This document shows, piece after piece, positions 43,161 to 52,347 of a DNA stretch of 64,000 nt. The position numbers were made by a program, and so were the translations under genes. The stretch is from an uncultured bacterium. Lineage in GTDB: Bacteria; Cyanobacteriota; Vampirovibrionia; Gastranaerophilales; Gastranaerophilaceae. Every line of letters starts with the position of its first letter. Position 1 is the first letter of the stretch. The notes below the pieces were generated by a model. The model searched no databases. It was given only the letters and a program-made list of their open reading frames with translations, and had not been told where the DNA came from. The stretch covers positions 62,001 to 126,000 of the forward strand of contig CASEYP010000007.1 in the NCBI GenBank assembly GCA_949292185.1. The letters run 5' to 3'.

Positions 43161-44858
43161 ATGATAAACGTACCAAACATTAATCAAATTCCGATGAACA
43201 ATACCTCAGGCACCGTTTTATCTCAAAACCCGGACAACATGCCTGATAAATCTAAATTAATAAATAATACACAACCCCAATACACAACAAACATTTATCC
43301 AACAGAGACAATTCCTGTTTACACAAAAACTCAAACAACCCCTTCTGAATCCACAAAGCCGAAACTTACCCATACAAGTTGGTTTTATATAAATGATGTT
43401 CACGGGAAAATGACAAACATGGAAAGAATTTATAACATTTCCAGAGAATTTGATAATGTTTCCCCAAGTGAAATAAATAAAACATTCTACACAAACTCAA
43501 CAGATAATGTTTCAAAATTCAAAGTTGCATCAGGAGATATTATTCTAGGTGCAAACTTTACAAACAATCAAGTAGCAAACCAATTTTTAAACTGGAGTGG
43601 ATTTATAGCATCAGCCCTAGGGAACCACGAATTAGATATTGTAGACCCTACAAATTTAGCAAAACTCATAGATAATGCTAAATATAAAACTCTGGCAATA
43701 AACGTAGATGTTGATAAAAATTCGCCATTATATGGCAAAATCGAAAAATCAATGATAGTTGAAAAAGACGGTGAAAAATACGGACTTATCGGAATAGCTC
43801 CACCAGATTTAAAAGAAAGGGTAAAAATGAACAATACCCTTAAAGATTTCACCGTAAAAAATCCGGATGAAACGATTAAAATGGTACAAGACGAAGTCAA
43901 AAAACTTCAAGCACAAGGTATCAACAAAATAATCGTATTATCCCATGCCGGAATTAAAAACGACAAACGCTTAGCACAAGAAACTGAAGGTATTGATATA
44001 ATCTTTGGAGCACACACTCACGATTTGATTGAAGGTATCAAAGAAGGTGTAAACTTATTCTATTCAAAAACAGGTGAACCAACAATCATAACTCAAGCCG
44101 GCAAAGACGGAGAAAATGTCGGAATTTTGAATGTAGATTTTGACGAAAACGGAGTTATCAAAAAGGCACAAAATAACGTTATTAAAACACGTGATTACAA
44201 CAGACCTCTATTTGTAAAACACTCTGTAGAAACAATTATTGGCAAACCTGAAGTTATAGGACGAGTAAAATCAGCTGTTCCACCTCCAGAAAAAAGACTT
44301 ATTGAAAACAACCCACACGGAAACTTAATTGCAGATGCTATGCGCTCCGAACTTGGAACAGATATTGCAATTTTGAATGCAGGAAATATCAGAGGAAACT
44401 TCTCACAAGGACCTATTGATACAAGATTAATCTCAGATATTACCCCATTTGAAGATAAAATGCTAATATTAGAATTAACAGAAAAACAAATTGTTGATTC
44501 AATTAAAGTAGGATGTAAATCTATTACAAGAAGCACAAATAAACCTGGTTTACTACTTGTATCCGGACTAAGATATAAAGCAAACAAACAAGGTGAACTT
44601 GTTGACCTTGAATTTATTGATAAGAATAATCAAGTTCATAAAATTGATATAAATAATCCAAATCCTAACAAAAAATATACTGTTGCCGCAGATGACTTTT
44701 ACGCAACAGGAGGAGACGGTTATTTAGAAAGCAATAAAAATCCTGATTTTATCGTACAAAAATTTGATATGGATAAAAACAAATTAGCCTGTGACTATAT
44801 CAAAAAGCTTGATCAACCAATTGAAATAAAAGACGATAAAAGAATACAAATCGTATAA
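43161..44858 (+). CDS. 5'-nucleotidase / UshA-family metallophosphatase without signal peptide
   Basis: A 565-residue protein. The first 70 residues are Asn/Thr/Pro/Gln-rich and disordered. The metallophosphatase part has FYINDVHGKM, GDIILGAN, ALGNHELD, VLSHAG and GAHTHD. The C-terminal nucleotidase domain has NIRGNFSQGPI and ATGGDGYL. The family normally works in the periplasm or at the surface and has a signal peptide; none is seen here, and the start at 43161 with its upstream ribosome site allows no obvious alternative. Type III-like secretion or a cytoplasmic role are open. Confidence 0.85.
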   Translation: MINVPNINQIPMNNTSGTVLSQNPDNMPDKSKLINNTQPQYTTNIYPTETIPVYTKTQTTPSESTKPKLTHTSWFYINDVHGKMTNMERIYNISREFDNVSPSEINKTFYTNSTDNVSKFKVASGDIILGANFTNNQVANQFLNWSGFIASALGNHELDIVDPTNLAKLIDNAKYKTLAINVDVDKNSPLYGKIEKSMIVEKDGEKYGLIGIAPPDLKERVKMNNTLKDFTVKNPDETIKMVQDEVKKLQAQGINKIIVLSHAGIKNDKRLAQETEGIDIIFGAHTHDLIEGIKEGVNLFYSKTGEPTIITQAGKDGENVGILNVDFDENGVIKKAQNNVIKTRDYNRPLFVKHSVETIIGKPEVIGRVKSAVPPPEKRLIENNPHGNLIADAMRSELGTDIAILNAGNIRGNFSQGPIDTRLISDITPFEDKMLILELTEKQIVDSIKVGCKSITRSTNKPGLLLVSGLRYKANKQGELVDLEFIDKNNQVHKIDINNPNPNKKYTVAADDFYATGGDGYLESNKNPDFIVQKFDMDKNKLACDYIKKLDQPIEIKDDKRIQIV

Positions 44859-44881
44859 AAGCAAATTAGGTAAATAAAATA

Positions 44882-45559
44882 CTAATACCCATATTGTTCA
44901 TGAGCATTTAAATATTCTCTTACCGTATTTAAAGACGACTGAACAATACGAGTAACTCTTGATGGTGATAAGCCAATTTGTTTTGCAATATCTTTAACTT
45001 GCATATTACGATAAAATCTATACTCTACAACTGTTCTTTCTTTAGGCGGAAGTTTAGAAATTGCAGTTCTAATCATTTTACCCATTTCAGAAATTTCAGC
45101 ATTTTCATCTGGCATAGCATGCGGATCTTTGACAAAATCGAATGGAGAATCATTATCACTTGCCGCAGCAGCAAGCCCATCAATAGATAGGATAGTTTCG
45201 TAAATTGCTTCACGGACCTTAGCCTGTTTCATATCCATACCGTCAACTGCTTCATCTTCATCATACTCATCTTCAGCTTTATGCTTCATTGAGTACCACT
45301 TATATCTTATTCTCAATTCGTTACGTATTGCCCAACGTACGGCAGTTGCGATATATGCAGAATTATATTTTGCAAGTTGCTCCGGAGTTTTATTTTTAAT
45401 CATAACTTGAATTGCAATAATACCAATTGAAAGCAATTCTTCATACTCAACCATATGCGAAGGTATACGCCTATGCTCAACCCTTGCAACTTTTTGAACA
45501 ATATCAATATAATGTTGTAAATTTGTTTTGTCTTCTTTATTAGCCATAATTTTACACAT
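44882..45559 (-). CDS. FliA/WhiG-like alternative sigma factor
   Basis: A 225-residue sigma-70-family protein with region 2 (VEYEELLSIGIIAIQVMI, ATAVRWAIRNELR), a short acidic linker, and region 4 (ISKLPPKERTVVEYRFYRNM, then KDIAKQIGLSPSRVTRIVQSS). Domain order and size fit the flagellar/general-stress group of FliA, WhiG and SigB. It is co-directional with flhB, 19 bases downstream of it. Two starts, ATG at 45559 and 45547, both lack a clear ribosome site. The sigma-28-type promoters at 3374 and 60974 suggest its targets. Confidence 0.85.
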   Translation of the reverse strand: MCKIMANKEDKTNLQHYIDIVQKVARVEHRRIPSHMVEYEELLSIGIIAIQVMIKNKTPEQLAKYNSAYIATAVRWAIRNELRIRYKWYSMKHKAEDEYDEDEAVDGMDMKQAKVREAIYETILSIDGLAAAASDNDSPFDFVKDPHAMPDENAEISEMGKMIRTAISKLPPKERTVVEYRFYRNMQVKDIAKQIGLSPSRVTRIVQSSLNTVREYLNAHEQYGY

Positions 45560-45577
45560 CAATAATACTACAAGAAA

Positions 45578-46654
45578 TTAATTTCGCGGTCGTTTATTTG
45601 ATGGATTTTTCATTTTATAAACGAACATTAAAATTTCAGCAACAGCTTTATACAATTCAGGCGGAATATGCTGGTTTATATCGACCATTCTAAACAAAGC
45701 TCTTGCAACAGGAGGATTTTCTATAACAGGAACATTATGTTCTTTTGCTATATTAATAATTTTCTTTGCAATAAGCTCAGTACCTTTTGCAATAAGCATT
45801 GGGGAATCCATTTCTTCTGCAACATACTTTAAAGCACAAGCAACGTGGGTCGGATTTGTTACAACAAAGTCAGCAGTTGGAACAGCATCCATTGCACCTT
45901 GTTGAAGCATCTGCATACGTCTTTGTCTTAATGCAGCTTTAACATTCGGGTCACCTTCTGAGTTTTTATATTCATCTTTAATTTCTTTAAATGACATCTT
46001 TTGATCTTTTAAAAACTTCCACTTCGTAACACCATAATCTGCAGCGGCAATAATTAAGAATGCAATACAAGCTTTGAAAATAAATTCTGTAATAATTTTT
46101 CCAAATTCTACCATTATTGCAAAATTATTATCAACTGATGCCAACATCAAAATTGATTCAATATGGTCTTTATAAACCATCCAACCAATATAACCTAAAA
46201 TGATAACCTTTACGATATTTTTAAACAATTCAAAAAGTGTTTTTATAGATATAATATTTTTAAAATACTTTGTCGGATTTAACTTATCTAACTTTGGGAT
46301 TAAAGGTGCAATAGCAACCAATGGGCCTACTTGAACAAAATCTGCCAAAATCGCAACTAACCATGCTATCAATAATATTGGGCCCAATATTAAAAAAGTA
46401 GCCTTCATTGCAACAGTCAAAATATACATATAACCGATTTTTTCGACATGCGCATTCGGTATCTGCTCATACAAAAGAGTAAAAACCTGAACAATTTGAT
46501 CCCAAATAAATGGCGCTAAACCAAAAATTACAGAAAATAAAATAAGCAAAGACACAGCTGTTGAAAAGTCTTTAGACTTTACAACCTGACCTTCTTTTCT
46601 TGCCTGTTCCAACTTTCTGGGGGTGGCATCAAACTGCTTATCTTCATCACCCAT
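45578..46654 (-). CDS. flhB: Flagellar/type III export protein FlhB
   Basis: A 358-residue inner-membrane export-gate protein. The N-terminus (FDATPRKLEQARKEGQV) and four transmembrane segments (about 30-215) are followed by the cytoplasmic domain with the autocleavage site NPTH (residues 267-270) in the usual context VVTNPTHVACALKY. This is a complete FlhB, so substrate-switching by self-cleavage should be possible. No other flagellar or injectisome gene is in the window. It is followed by the FliA-like sigma gene. Confidence 0.93.
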   Translation of the reverse strand: MGDEDKQFDATPRKLEQARKEGQVVKSKDFSTAVSLLILFSVIFGLAPFIWDQIVQVFTLLYEQIPNAHVEKIGYMYILTVAMKATFLILGPILLIAWLVAILADFVQVGPLVAIAPLIPKLDKLNPTKYFKNIISIKTLFELFKNIVKVIILGYIGWMVYKDHIESILMLASVDNNFAIMVEFGKIITEFIFKACIAFLIIAAADYGVTKWKFLKDQKMSFKEIKDEYKNSEGDPNVKAALRQRRMQMLQQGAMDAVPTADFVVTNPTHVACALKYVAEEMDSPMLIAKGTELIAKKIINIAKEHNVPVIENPPVARALFRMVDINQHIPPELYKAVAEILMFVYKMKNPSNKRPRN

Positions 46655-46748
46655 AGTGTTTTAACCCTTCTGATTAACAACATTATATCATGAAGTATAA
46701 GAATTTTTATACCATTTACAAGCAGCCAAAATCCAATTTTGTAATCAA

Positions 46749-47399
46749 CTATTGAACTATTTTTACACCTGAACTTGTACCAAGTCTAACAGCACCTGCT
46801 TTTATCATACTAATTGCAGCTTCCTTATCTCGAATTCCGCCTGATGCCTTAACCTGTAATCCGAAATCTTTTACTGTCTTATACATAAGTTCAACATCTT
46901 CAACTTTTGCGCCAACCCCGTTTTTTACAAAACCTGTTGAGGTTTTCACAAAATTTGCACCGCCTTTTATACAGCATTCACAAGCATATTTTATCTCATC
47001 TTTTGTCAACAAATCAGTTTCCAATATAACCTTCAAATTATGATCCTGACAAGCTCCCTTTATTTTTGAGATTTCGTCTACAATAAAATCAGTTTCTCTA
47101 TCTTTTACCTTTGTGACATTAATCACCATATCAATTTCATCAGCGCCATCTCTAACAGCATTTATAGTTTCAAAAATTTTAGTTTCTGTAGTATTAGCCC
47201 CCAAAGGAAAACCTATTACAGTAATGACCTTTATATCTGTATCTTTCAAATATTCTTTTGCGAATTTTACATAACAAGGATTTATGCAAACGCCTAAAAA
47301 ATTATATTCTTTTGCTTCATCAAACAATTTTATAAAATCTGCTTTTGTAGCATCCTGTTTTAACAATGTATGTTCAATATACTTATTTAAATTTTCCAT
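46749..47399 (-). CDS. deoC: Deoxyribose-phosphate aldolase
   Basis: Cleaves 2-deoxyribose 5-phosphate to acetaldehyde and glyceraldehyde 3-phosphate. The 216-residue TIM-barrel protein shows YIEHTLLKQDATK, GFPLGANTTETK, the catalytic Lys in FVKTSTGF, and KASGGIRDK with the second Lys. A good ribosome site (GGAGAGG) precedes the start. It follows metF by 11 bases, so both may be co-transcribed; no functional link is obvious. Confidence 0.95.
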   Translation of the reverse strand: MENLNKYIEHTLLKQDATKADFIKLFDEAKEYNFLGVCINPCYVKFAKEYLKDTDIKVITVIGFPLGANTTETKIFETINAVRDGADEIDMVINVTKVKDRETDFIVDEISKIKGACQDHNLKVILETDLLTKDEIKYACECCIKGGANFVKTSTGFVKNGVGAKVEDVELMYKTVKDFGLQVKASGGIRDKEAAISMIKAGAVRLGTSSGVKIVQ

Positions 47400-47410
47400 A
47401 ATAGCCTCTC

Positions 47411-48262
47411 CTACATAATATTTTCTATAATTTTTGAAGTTAAATCAGAATGATTAAGCGTGAAAAAATGTAACCCATTCACCCCAAAATCAACCAATTC
47501 TCTACACTGATTACTTACATAATCAACACCAAAACTTTTTATATCTTCAGGTTCATTTACTATAATATCCTCAATCGCCTTTGGAATAGAAATTTTTGCC
47601 ATCGAAGTCATATGATGAATTTGTTTTGCACTTCTAATTGGCATAATTCCAGGAATAATCGGTAAATTTATACCTGCTTTTCTAACCAATTCAACATACC
47701 TGAAAAACTTTTCATTATCAAAAAATAATTGGGTAAAAATAGCACTTGCACCGGCATCAACTTTTCTTTTCAAATTCTCAATATCCTGAGCCAAACTTTT
47801 ACTTTCTATATGACCTTCAGGATATCCTGCAACACCTATTGATAATGTTGAACGGTTTGTAATATATTCAACAAGTTCATTTGCATATTTAAAATCGAAA
47901 TTACAAACTTCAACATCTTCAGGAATATCTCCCCTTAGCGCCAAAATGTTTTCTATCCCCATATTTTCAATCTGATTAATATAATGCTCAACAACTTCTT
48001 TAGAAGAACAAACACAAGTGAAATGTGGCATAGCGTTCATCTCTAAATCTAAAATTGTTCTTAAAAGTTCAATAGAAAAAGTCCTTGAACCACCATTAGC
48101 ACCATAAGTTAAAGAAACTAATACCGGATTATATTTTTTTAACACACGCAATTCATCGAACAACTCAGAAATATCACCGTCTTTTGGCGGAAAAATTTCA
48201 AATGAAAATTTCACTTTTGAATTATGTACATCATTATTTCGATAAATTTCTGACAATTCCAT
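47411..48262 (-). CDS. metF: 5,10-methylenetetrahydrofolate reductase
   Basis: Reduces methylene-THF to methyl-THF for methionine synthesis. The 283-residue FAD TIM barrel has FSFEIFPPKDGD with the catalytic Glu, VSLTYGANGG, ILALRGDIP, and the TQLFFDN motif. The start at 48262 has no ribosome site but TATAAT (48269-48274) lies six bases before the ATG, which suggests a leaderless mRNA. Upstream in-frame TTG at 48268 is an unlikely alternative. Confidence 0.96.
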   Translation of the reverse strand: MELSEIYRNNDVHNSKVKFSFEIFPPKDGDISELFDELRVLKKYNPVLVSLTYGANGGSRTFSIELLRTILDLEMNAMPHFTCVCSSKEVVEHYINQIENMGIENILALRGDIPEDVEVCNFDFKYANELVEYITNRSTLSIGVAGYPEGHIESKSLAQDIENLKRKVDAGASAIFTQLFFDNEKFFRYVELVRKAGINLPIIPGIMPIRSAKQIHHMTSMAKISIPKAIEDIIVNEPEDIKSFGVDYVSNQCRELVDFGVNGLHFFTLNHSDLTSKIIENIM

Positions 48263-48318
48263 AGACAAATTATACCATAATTCAATGAAGATAGCATATT
48301 TTTAAGAGCAAAAGCCAA

Positions 48319-49044
48319 TTATTTTAAAAAAGCTAACTTTCCTCTAACATAATAATTTGAATCATTTTTAAGTTCATCAACAGCCTTAATAAGTTCACTA
48401 TCATTAAAACCGCGAGATAAAATTTTAGCAGCTTTTTCCCTTATCGTGTATTCTTGAATATTTTTTGCACGTAGAATAATACTTTTCAACTTTTCAAAAT
48501 CTATCCTATCCCAAAATTCATACACAGTTTCCAAACACCAATACAATTTGAAAACCTCTTTATTAACTTTATATTTACCTTCTTGAAAATTAAATTGCTC
48601 AACCTTATCCAACAAATCACAAGTTAAATCAACCAATCTTGAACAAAAATATTCACAAAATTTATCATCATCTTTTAAATTAGAAATCGCACTAATAACA
48701 TTTCGGCAAATATTTGCGTTAATATCAATAACAGCATCTAAAAATATATTGTAATGAGAAGAATTTTTAAAATAATCTAAATATCTGCTATCAGACATAA
48801 ATTCCTTTAACCTTAAAGATACAGCTTCACGAATTTTTCCATCTTGTCCTGTTAAATTTGATAACAAAATATCAGCATCTTCTTTTGAATTTATAGAATC
48901 TAATCTTAAAGCAGCAATCTGTTTTTGAACAATATTCCCATTTTGCAACAAATCAATCAACTGAGAATGAGAATAATCGTTCTCATAAAGTTTCAAAGCT
49001 TGTGCAAAATTTTCATCCAAAGTTTCATAATAACTGCTATTCAA
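48319..49044 (-). CDS. HEAT-repeat-like helical protein
   Basis: A 241-residue protein with helical pairs: NIVQKQIAALRLDSINSKED, DGKIREAVSLRLKEFM and NICRNVISAISNLKDDD. The end reads DSNYYVRGKLAFLK, like another HEAT unit. These are interaction scaffolds; the partner is unknown. No signal peptide. A related HEAT-like protein lies at 49348-50022 on the same strand, separated by a right-facing small gene. Confidence 0.7.
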   Translation of the reverse strand: MNSSYYETLDENFAQALKLYENDYSHSQLIDLLQNGNIVQKQIAALRLDSINSKEDADILLSNLTGQDGKIREAVSLRLKEFMSDSRYLDYFKNSSHYNIFLDAVIDINANICRNVISAISNLKDDDKFCEYFCSRLVDLTCDLLDKVEQFNFQEGKYKVNKEVFKLYWCLETVYEFWDRIDFEKLKSIILRAKNIQEYTIREKAAKILSRGFNDSELIKAVDELKNDSNYYVRGKLAFLK

Positions 49045-49174
49045 ATTTTATTCCTCTCTAAGTCTGTATAAACAATATAACATAAAGTACAATGATTTTT
49101 TAGGGTCAAATCGTTTAAATGTATGATATATAGGAAATTTATTAAGCTATAATAAGAAAAATAGGAGAAAAAAT

Positions 49175-49351
49175 ATGGGTAATATATTATCAATATTACA
49201 AGAAATTTTTATGATGAAAGAAAACAACAGCGTAAAAGTAGGACTCACAGAATTTAAAGAAACTAAAACTCCTGTTGAAAAGCCAAGAAAAACAGTTCAC
49301 GCACCAAAAGAATTAAAACTTTCAGATTTAATGAGAAAAGGAAGTTACTAA
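49175..49351 (+). CDS. Small 58-residue protein of unknown function
   Basis: MGNILSILQEIFMMKENNS followed by a Lys/Pro-rich hydrophilic half ending LRMRKGSY-like (LSDLMRKGSY). AGGAG lies seven bases before the ATG, and a TATAAT box about 22 bases upstream of it gives a full expression signal. Its stop overlaps the stop of the left-facing HEAT gene by three bases. Amphipathic N-terminus, otherwise no motif. Confidence 0.6.
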   Translation: MGNILSILQEIFMMKENNSVKVGLTEFKETKTPVEKPRKTVHAPKELKLSDLMRKGSY

Positions 49352-50022
49352 ACAGTCTTGTTCTTTTTATAACTTTGATAAACTTTTGCCAAAATAACTA
49401 AAGCATTAGCTTGAACAATAGTATTATTGTCTTCACAAGCTTCAGTTAAAGGTATAATACATTTTTCTAAATCTATATTCCCCGAATCTGCAAGAGTTGA
49501 AATACAAGTAAGTGCAGAGTTTCTAACAACCCAATTTGAAGATTTTAAACTATCTAAAATACGACCCTGAAGAATATTACCATATCTGCAAATTCCTGAT
49601 ATTGCATTTTTTCGGATTACATCGTTATCTTCCCCGATTTTGTCAAATAAAATATCAAAAGTAACTTCATTTGGAAATTCTGAAAGAGCAATAATTGCTG
49701 CAGCCACAACACTCGAATTAGAAGATTCAATCTTATTTTGAATAACCGATAAAACCAATGAATCATAATCTTTAGATATTTTGCTAATAGAAGGTTTAAG
49801 AGTCTTGGTTCCCTTTTTCCCATCAGGTAGAATATAAGAAAAACCAGCTCTTGTAATAGCATCTTTAGCTTCTTCCAATGTCTTATAAACCAAAGCATCA
49901 TCACCCAAAGGATGTGGAATTTTTTGAACTATAGATTTGTTCTTATTTTTCAGCGAAATTGCATTAACTACATAACAAACTTCACCATTTTTTTCATCTT
50001 CTTTAATTGCGATATATTGCAT
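49348..50022 (-). CDS. HEAT-repeat protein
   Basis: A 224-residue protein starting MQYIAIKEDEKNGEV at 50022; upstream in-frame ATG codons overlap the previous gene and have no ribosome site, whereas GAGGG lies about 11 bases before this one. The N-terminal about 75 residues form a small beta domain. HEAT repeats follow (SNSSVVAAAIIALSEFP, DNDVIRKNAISGICRYGN, SNWVVRNSALTCISTLADSG, NTIVQANALVILAKVYQ). Probably a protein-interaction scaffold. Confidence 0.72.
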   Translation of the reverse strand: MQYIAIKEDEKNGEVCYVVNAISLKNKNKSIVQKIPHPLGDDALVYKTLEEAKDAITRAGFSYILPDGKKGTKTLKPSISKISKDYDSLVLSVIQNKIESSNSSVVAAAIIALSEFPNEVTFDILFDKIGEDNDVIRKNAISGICRYGNILQGRILDSLKSSNWVVRNSALTCISTLADSGNIDLEKCIIPLTEACEDNNTIVQANALVILAKVYQSYKKNKTV

Positions 50023-50026
50023 TGGT

Positions 50027-50626
50027 TTATATTCCCTCATAAAAAATACTTTTATCCAGCTGGGCAAAAAATTCTTGATAAACCTCAGGATCATAAATTC
50101 TTATAACTCTTGTTGGGGCAGATTTAACAAAAGAATAGCCATCAGCATTTTGTAAAACTTTTTGGACTAAAACAAAACGGACCTTAGTTTTATTTTTCCC
50201 AAATTTTTCAACATCGACATTTGAATCCACAACAACTGTCTTATCCTTGAATTCATTACCAAGCCTTATTGCAGGATCAGCGACATTATAAGCTGTTGTA
50301 CCATACGTAAATACAGCCAAAGTAGCGTAAGCCGCAACCAAAAGTGAATACCCAACAGCACGACCTTTACTTACATATCGTTTTTTGAAATACTTTCTTG
50401 CTCTTAAATACCCTAATTCAGGTTCGATTTCTTGAATTACAAAACCGCTATCTTGCAAAGTATTAATAGCTGCCTTCATAACCCTATTAGTATCAGCTGT
50501 ATCATAAAAACGAGTTTCAATTTCCCTACGTTCTAATTGAGATAAGGATTTTACTTTTTTCGCTAATGCACAATTAGAAGTACAGAAAATTATTATTAAA
50601 AATATGGATACTAATTTTTTTATCAT
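50027..50626 (-). CDS. Exported protein, tandem paralogue A
   Basis: A 199-residue protein with a Sec signal peptide (MIKKLVSIFLIIIFCTSNCALA). The core shares the pattern LERREIETRFYDTADTNRVM, then AAINTLQDSGFVIQEI, with the next gene, and both end in a YQEFFAQLDKSIF-like helix. A hydrophobic segment (GYSLLVAAYATLAVFTYGTTAY) is inserted after residue 85 only in this copy. Probably an envelope protein; function unknown. It overlaps its paralogue by four bases. Confidence 0.72.
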   Translation of the reverse strand: MIKKLVSIFLIIIFCTSNCALAKKVKSLSQLERREIETRFYDTADTNRVMKAAINTLQDSGFVIQEIEPELGYLRARKYFKKRYVSKGRAVGYSLLVAAYATLAVFTYGTTAYNVADPAIRLGNEFKDKTVVVDSNVDVEKFGKNKTKVRFVLVQKVLQNADGYSFVKSAPTRVIRIYDPEVYQEFFAQLDKSIFYEGI

Positions 50627-51147
50627 ATTTTTTGTTTCTGTAAAAATATTGCCTTATCTACCTTAGAGAAAAAATCTTGATAATATTTTTCATCATTAAT
50701 ATCATCTATAAATTGAGCATTACCATATACATTCAAAAGTTTTCTCTTAAAATTGACACGAACCTTCATACTTTTTCCATATTCGGTAACATTAGCAGTA
50801 GTTTCAACCGTTGCGACCTTAACTCCGCTCCAATTTAATCTTGCTTTTGATAAACCAAATTCTTTTGATATATCAATATTTGGATCTGCAGTATCAAAGT
50901 CCTTTACCCCATATATAAAACCTAACAATGGATTTGCATTATAAACAATAAAACCTTCATCCTGCAAAACATTTAACATAGCTTTCATAACAAGAGGCTT
51001 ATCGATAGTTTGATAAGTTCTGGTCTGAAATTGACGTTTTTCTAATTGCGTCATAGGTGTAATAATAGTTTCTTGCTGACGTTTTTTAGCACAAACCGGC
51101 AGTGCCATAAATATTACAAGAAAAATTAATAATATTCGCTTAATCAT
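50623..51147 (-). CDS. Exported protein, tandem paralogue B
   Basis: A 174-residue protein with signal peptide (MIKRILLIFLVIFMALPVCA). LEKRQFQTRTYQTIDKPLVM and AMLNVLQDEGFIVYNANPLLGFI match paralogue A at the same positions, and the ends (KYYQDFFSKVDKAIFL) also match. The two genes are translationally coupled by ATGA overlap and probably arose by duplication. The conserved segments suggest a periplasmic or outer-membrane protein family. Confidence 0.72.
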   Translation of the reverse strand: MIKRILLIFLVIFMALPVCAKKRQQETIITPMTQLEKRQFQTRTYQTIDKPLVMKAMLNVLQDEGFIVYNANPLLGFIYGVKDFDTADPNIDISKEFGLSKARLNWSGVKVATVETTANVTEYGKSMKVRVNFKRKLLNVYGNAQFIDDINDEKYYQDFFSKVDKAIFLQKQKI

Positions 51148-51191
51148 ACTTAAATTCCGTATTCATCAAATAATAACTACTATATAAATTT

Positions 51192-51686
51192 CTAGAATGT
51201 ACTCATGTGGTAAGAAAATGATGCAACATTGTGTTTATCATCAAATTTCAAAACAACAGTCAAAGTTTTTTGAACAGATTGAACAGTACCACCATTTTTG
51301 TTGTACCCAACAGAGCCTAATCCTCCGCCAAAACCGCCAGAGCCAAAACCTCCGCCAAGTCCGCCTATACCAATTCCAAAACCTGAATTTCCATAAGATG
51401 TAATAGATGAAACCTTATCATAAATCCAAGTTTCGCGACCATCAGCATCTTGAGTAACAATATTTGGAGCACCAAGTGCAGCTGCAACATCAGCTTGAGA
51501 TGTGCCAATTTTAATTTCTTTTTGCACTGTACCAAGTGTCATTTGTTGTTCCTGAACAGGTGTTGTCATCGGAACTTGACATTTTTCAGGATGTTTTCTG
51601 CATTTTCTGCTCATTTTTACGTCATTTATTGCAAAAGACGGTAGTGCAACTCCTAACAACAATAGAGAAACCAATAATTTTTTCAT
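51192..51686 (-). CDS. SmpA/BamE-like exported protein with Gly-rich insert
   Basis: A 164-residue protein started at 51686 (MKKLLVSLLLLGV), with GGAAGGAAT upstream; the longer frame is not needed. After the signal peptide comes the SmpA/BamE-like motif IGTSQADVAAALGAPNIVTQDADGRETWIYD. BamE belongs to the outer-membrane assembly complex. An unusual Gly-rich loop (GNSGFGIGIGGLGGGFGSGG) is inserted before the last strand. No lipobox Cys at the cleavage site, unlike classical BamE lipoproteins. Confidence 0.7.
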   Translation of the reverse strand: MKKLLVSLLLLGVALPSFAINDVKMSRKCRKHPEKCQVPMTTPVQEQQMTLGTVQKEIKIGTSQADVAAALGAPNIVTQDADGRETWIYDKVSSITSYGNSGFGIGIGGLGGGFGSGGFGGGLGSVGYNKNGGTVQSVQKTLTVVLKFDDKHNVASFSYHMSTF

Positions 51687-51770
51687 AATACATTCCTTCC
51701 TAGCTACATAAATAATGATAACTTGTGTTAATAAAAATTTCAACATTTCTAAACAGAGTATTAATAAATA

Positions 51771-51798
51771 TTGACATATTATTAAATTTTATTATAAA
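51771..51798 (+). promoter_or_regulatory. Promoter of the gene at 51807, near-leaderless
   Basis: TTGACA (51771-51776), a 16-base spacer and TATAAA (51793-51798); the ATG follows eight bases later with no ribosome site. Confidence 0.6.
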
Positions 51799-51806
51799 AC
51801 ACAAAT

Positions 51807-52334
51807 ATGAAAAAAGTTATTTTGATAATATTTTTTATGCTTACAATCCTGCCGCTTAGAGCAGAAATTATAACAGGTGGCGTTGAATATAACACAAATT
51901 CAGCAAGAATAGACTTACTTCAAACAGAAAAACAAACTATTCCAAAAGTTTTGTTAAATGCAAATTTAATAGACCAAAATAACGCCCAAAATCTTTCTAT
52001 GATGTTAAAGGGTGTAACAGAATTGAAAGACAGAACCCTTGCATATTTTTCTGACGGAAGCTACGGCATTATATATAAAAACAATCCTAAATACGTCTGG
52101 TATTATAATAATGACGGAAGTTTAACCCACTCAGAAGTCAAAACATCTAGTGAATATCCCTATAAAACTTTCAAATACAACACAAATGGAGAGTTGGTTA
52201 ATATGACACTCAGAGTTTCCAAAGATGAAACTTTCATCTTTAAACCAAACGGCAAACTAATAGCTCATTGGCTTGGACAATATTGCTATGATGAAGACAA
52301 TAACATCATTATGAGTAGAAAAGTTTTAGAATAA
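51807..52334 (+). CDS. Exported protein of unknown function
   Basis: A 175-residue protein with a signal peptide (MKKVILIIFFMLTILPLRAE). The second half contains short Tyr/Asn-rich strands (YGIIYKNNPKYVWYYNNDGS, FKYNTNGELVNMTLRV, FKPNGKLIAHWLGQYCYD) that resemble YwqK/MORN-like repeats, so an antitoxin-like or surface repeat role is conceivable. No firm family. It has its own consensus promoter and probably a leaderless start. Confidence 0.65.
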   Translation: MKKVILIIFFMLTILPLRAEIITGGVEYNTNSARIDLLQTEKQTIPKVLLNANLIDQNNAQNLSMMLKGVTELKDRTLAYFSDGSYGIIYKNNPKYVWYYNNDGSLTHSEVKTSSEYPYKTFKYNTNGELVNMTLRVSKDETFIFKPNGKLIAHWLGQYCYDEDNNIIMSRKVLE

Positions 52335-52347
52335 ACAAGAACCAAAA

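Noticed and set aside
43135-43161. Sigma-28-like match before the 5'-nucleotidase gene
   Set aside because: CAAAGTAA-N11-GTAGATAA has several mismatches and its -10 box overlaps the ATG, so transcription would start inside the gene.
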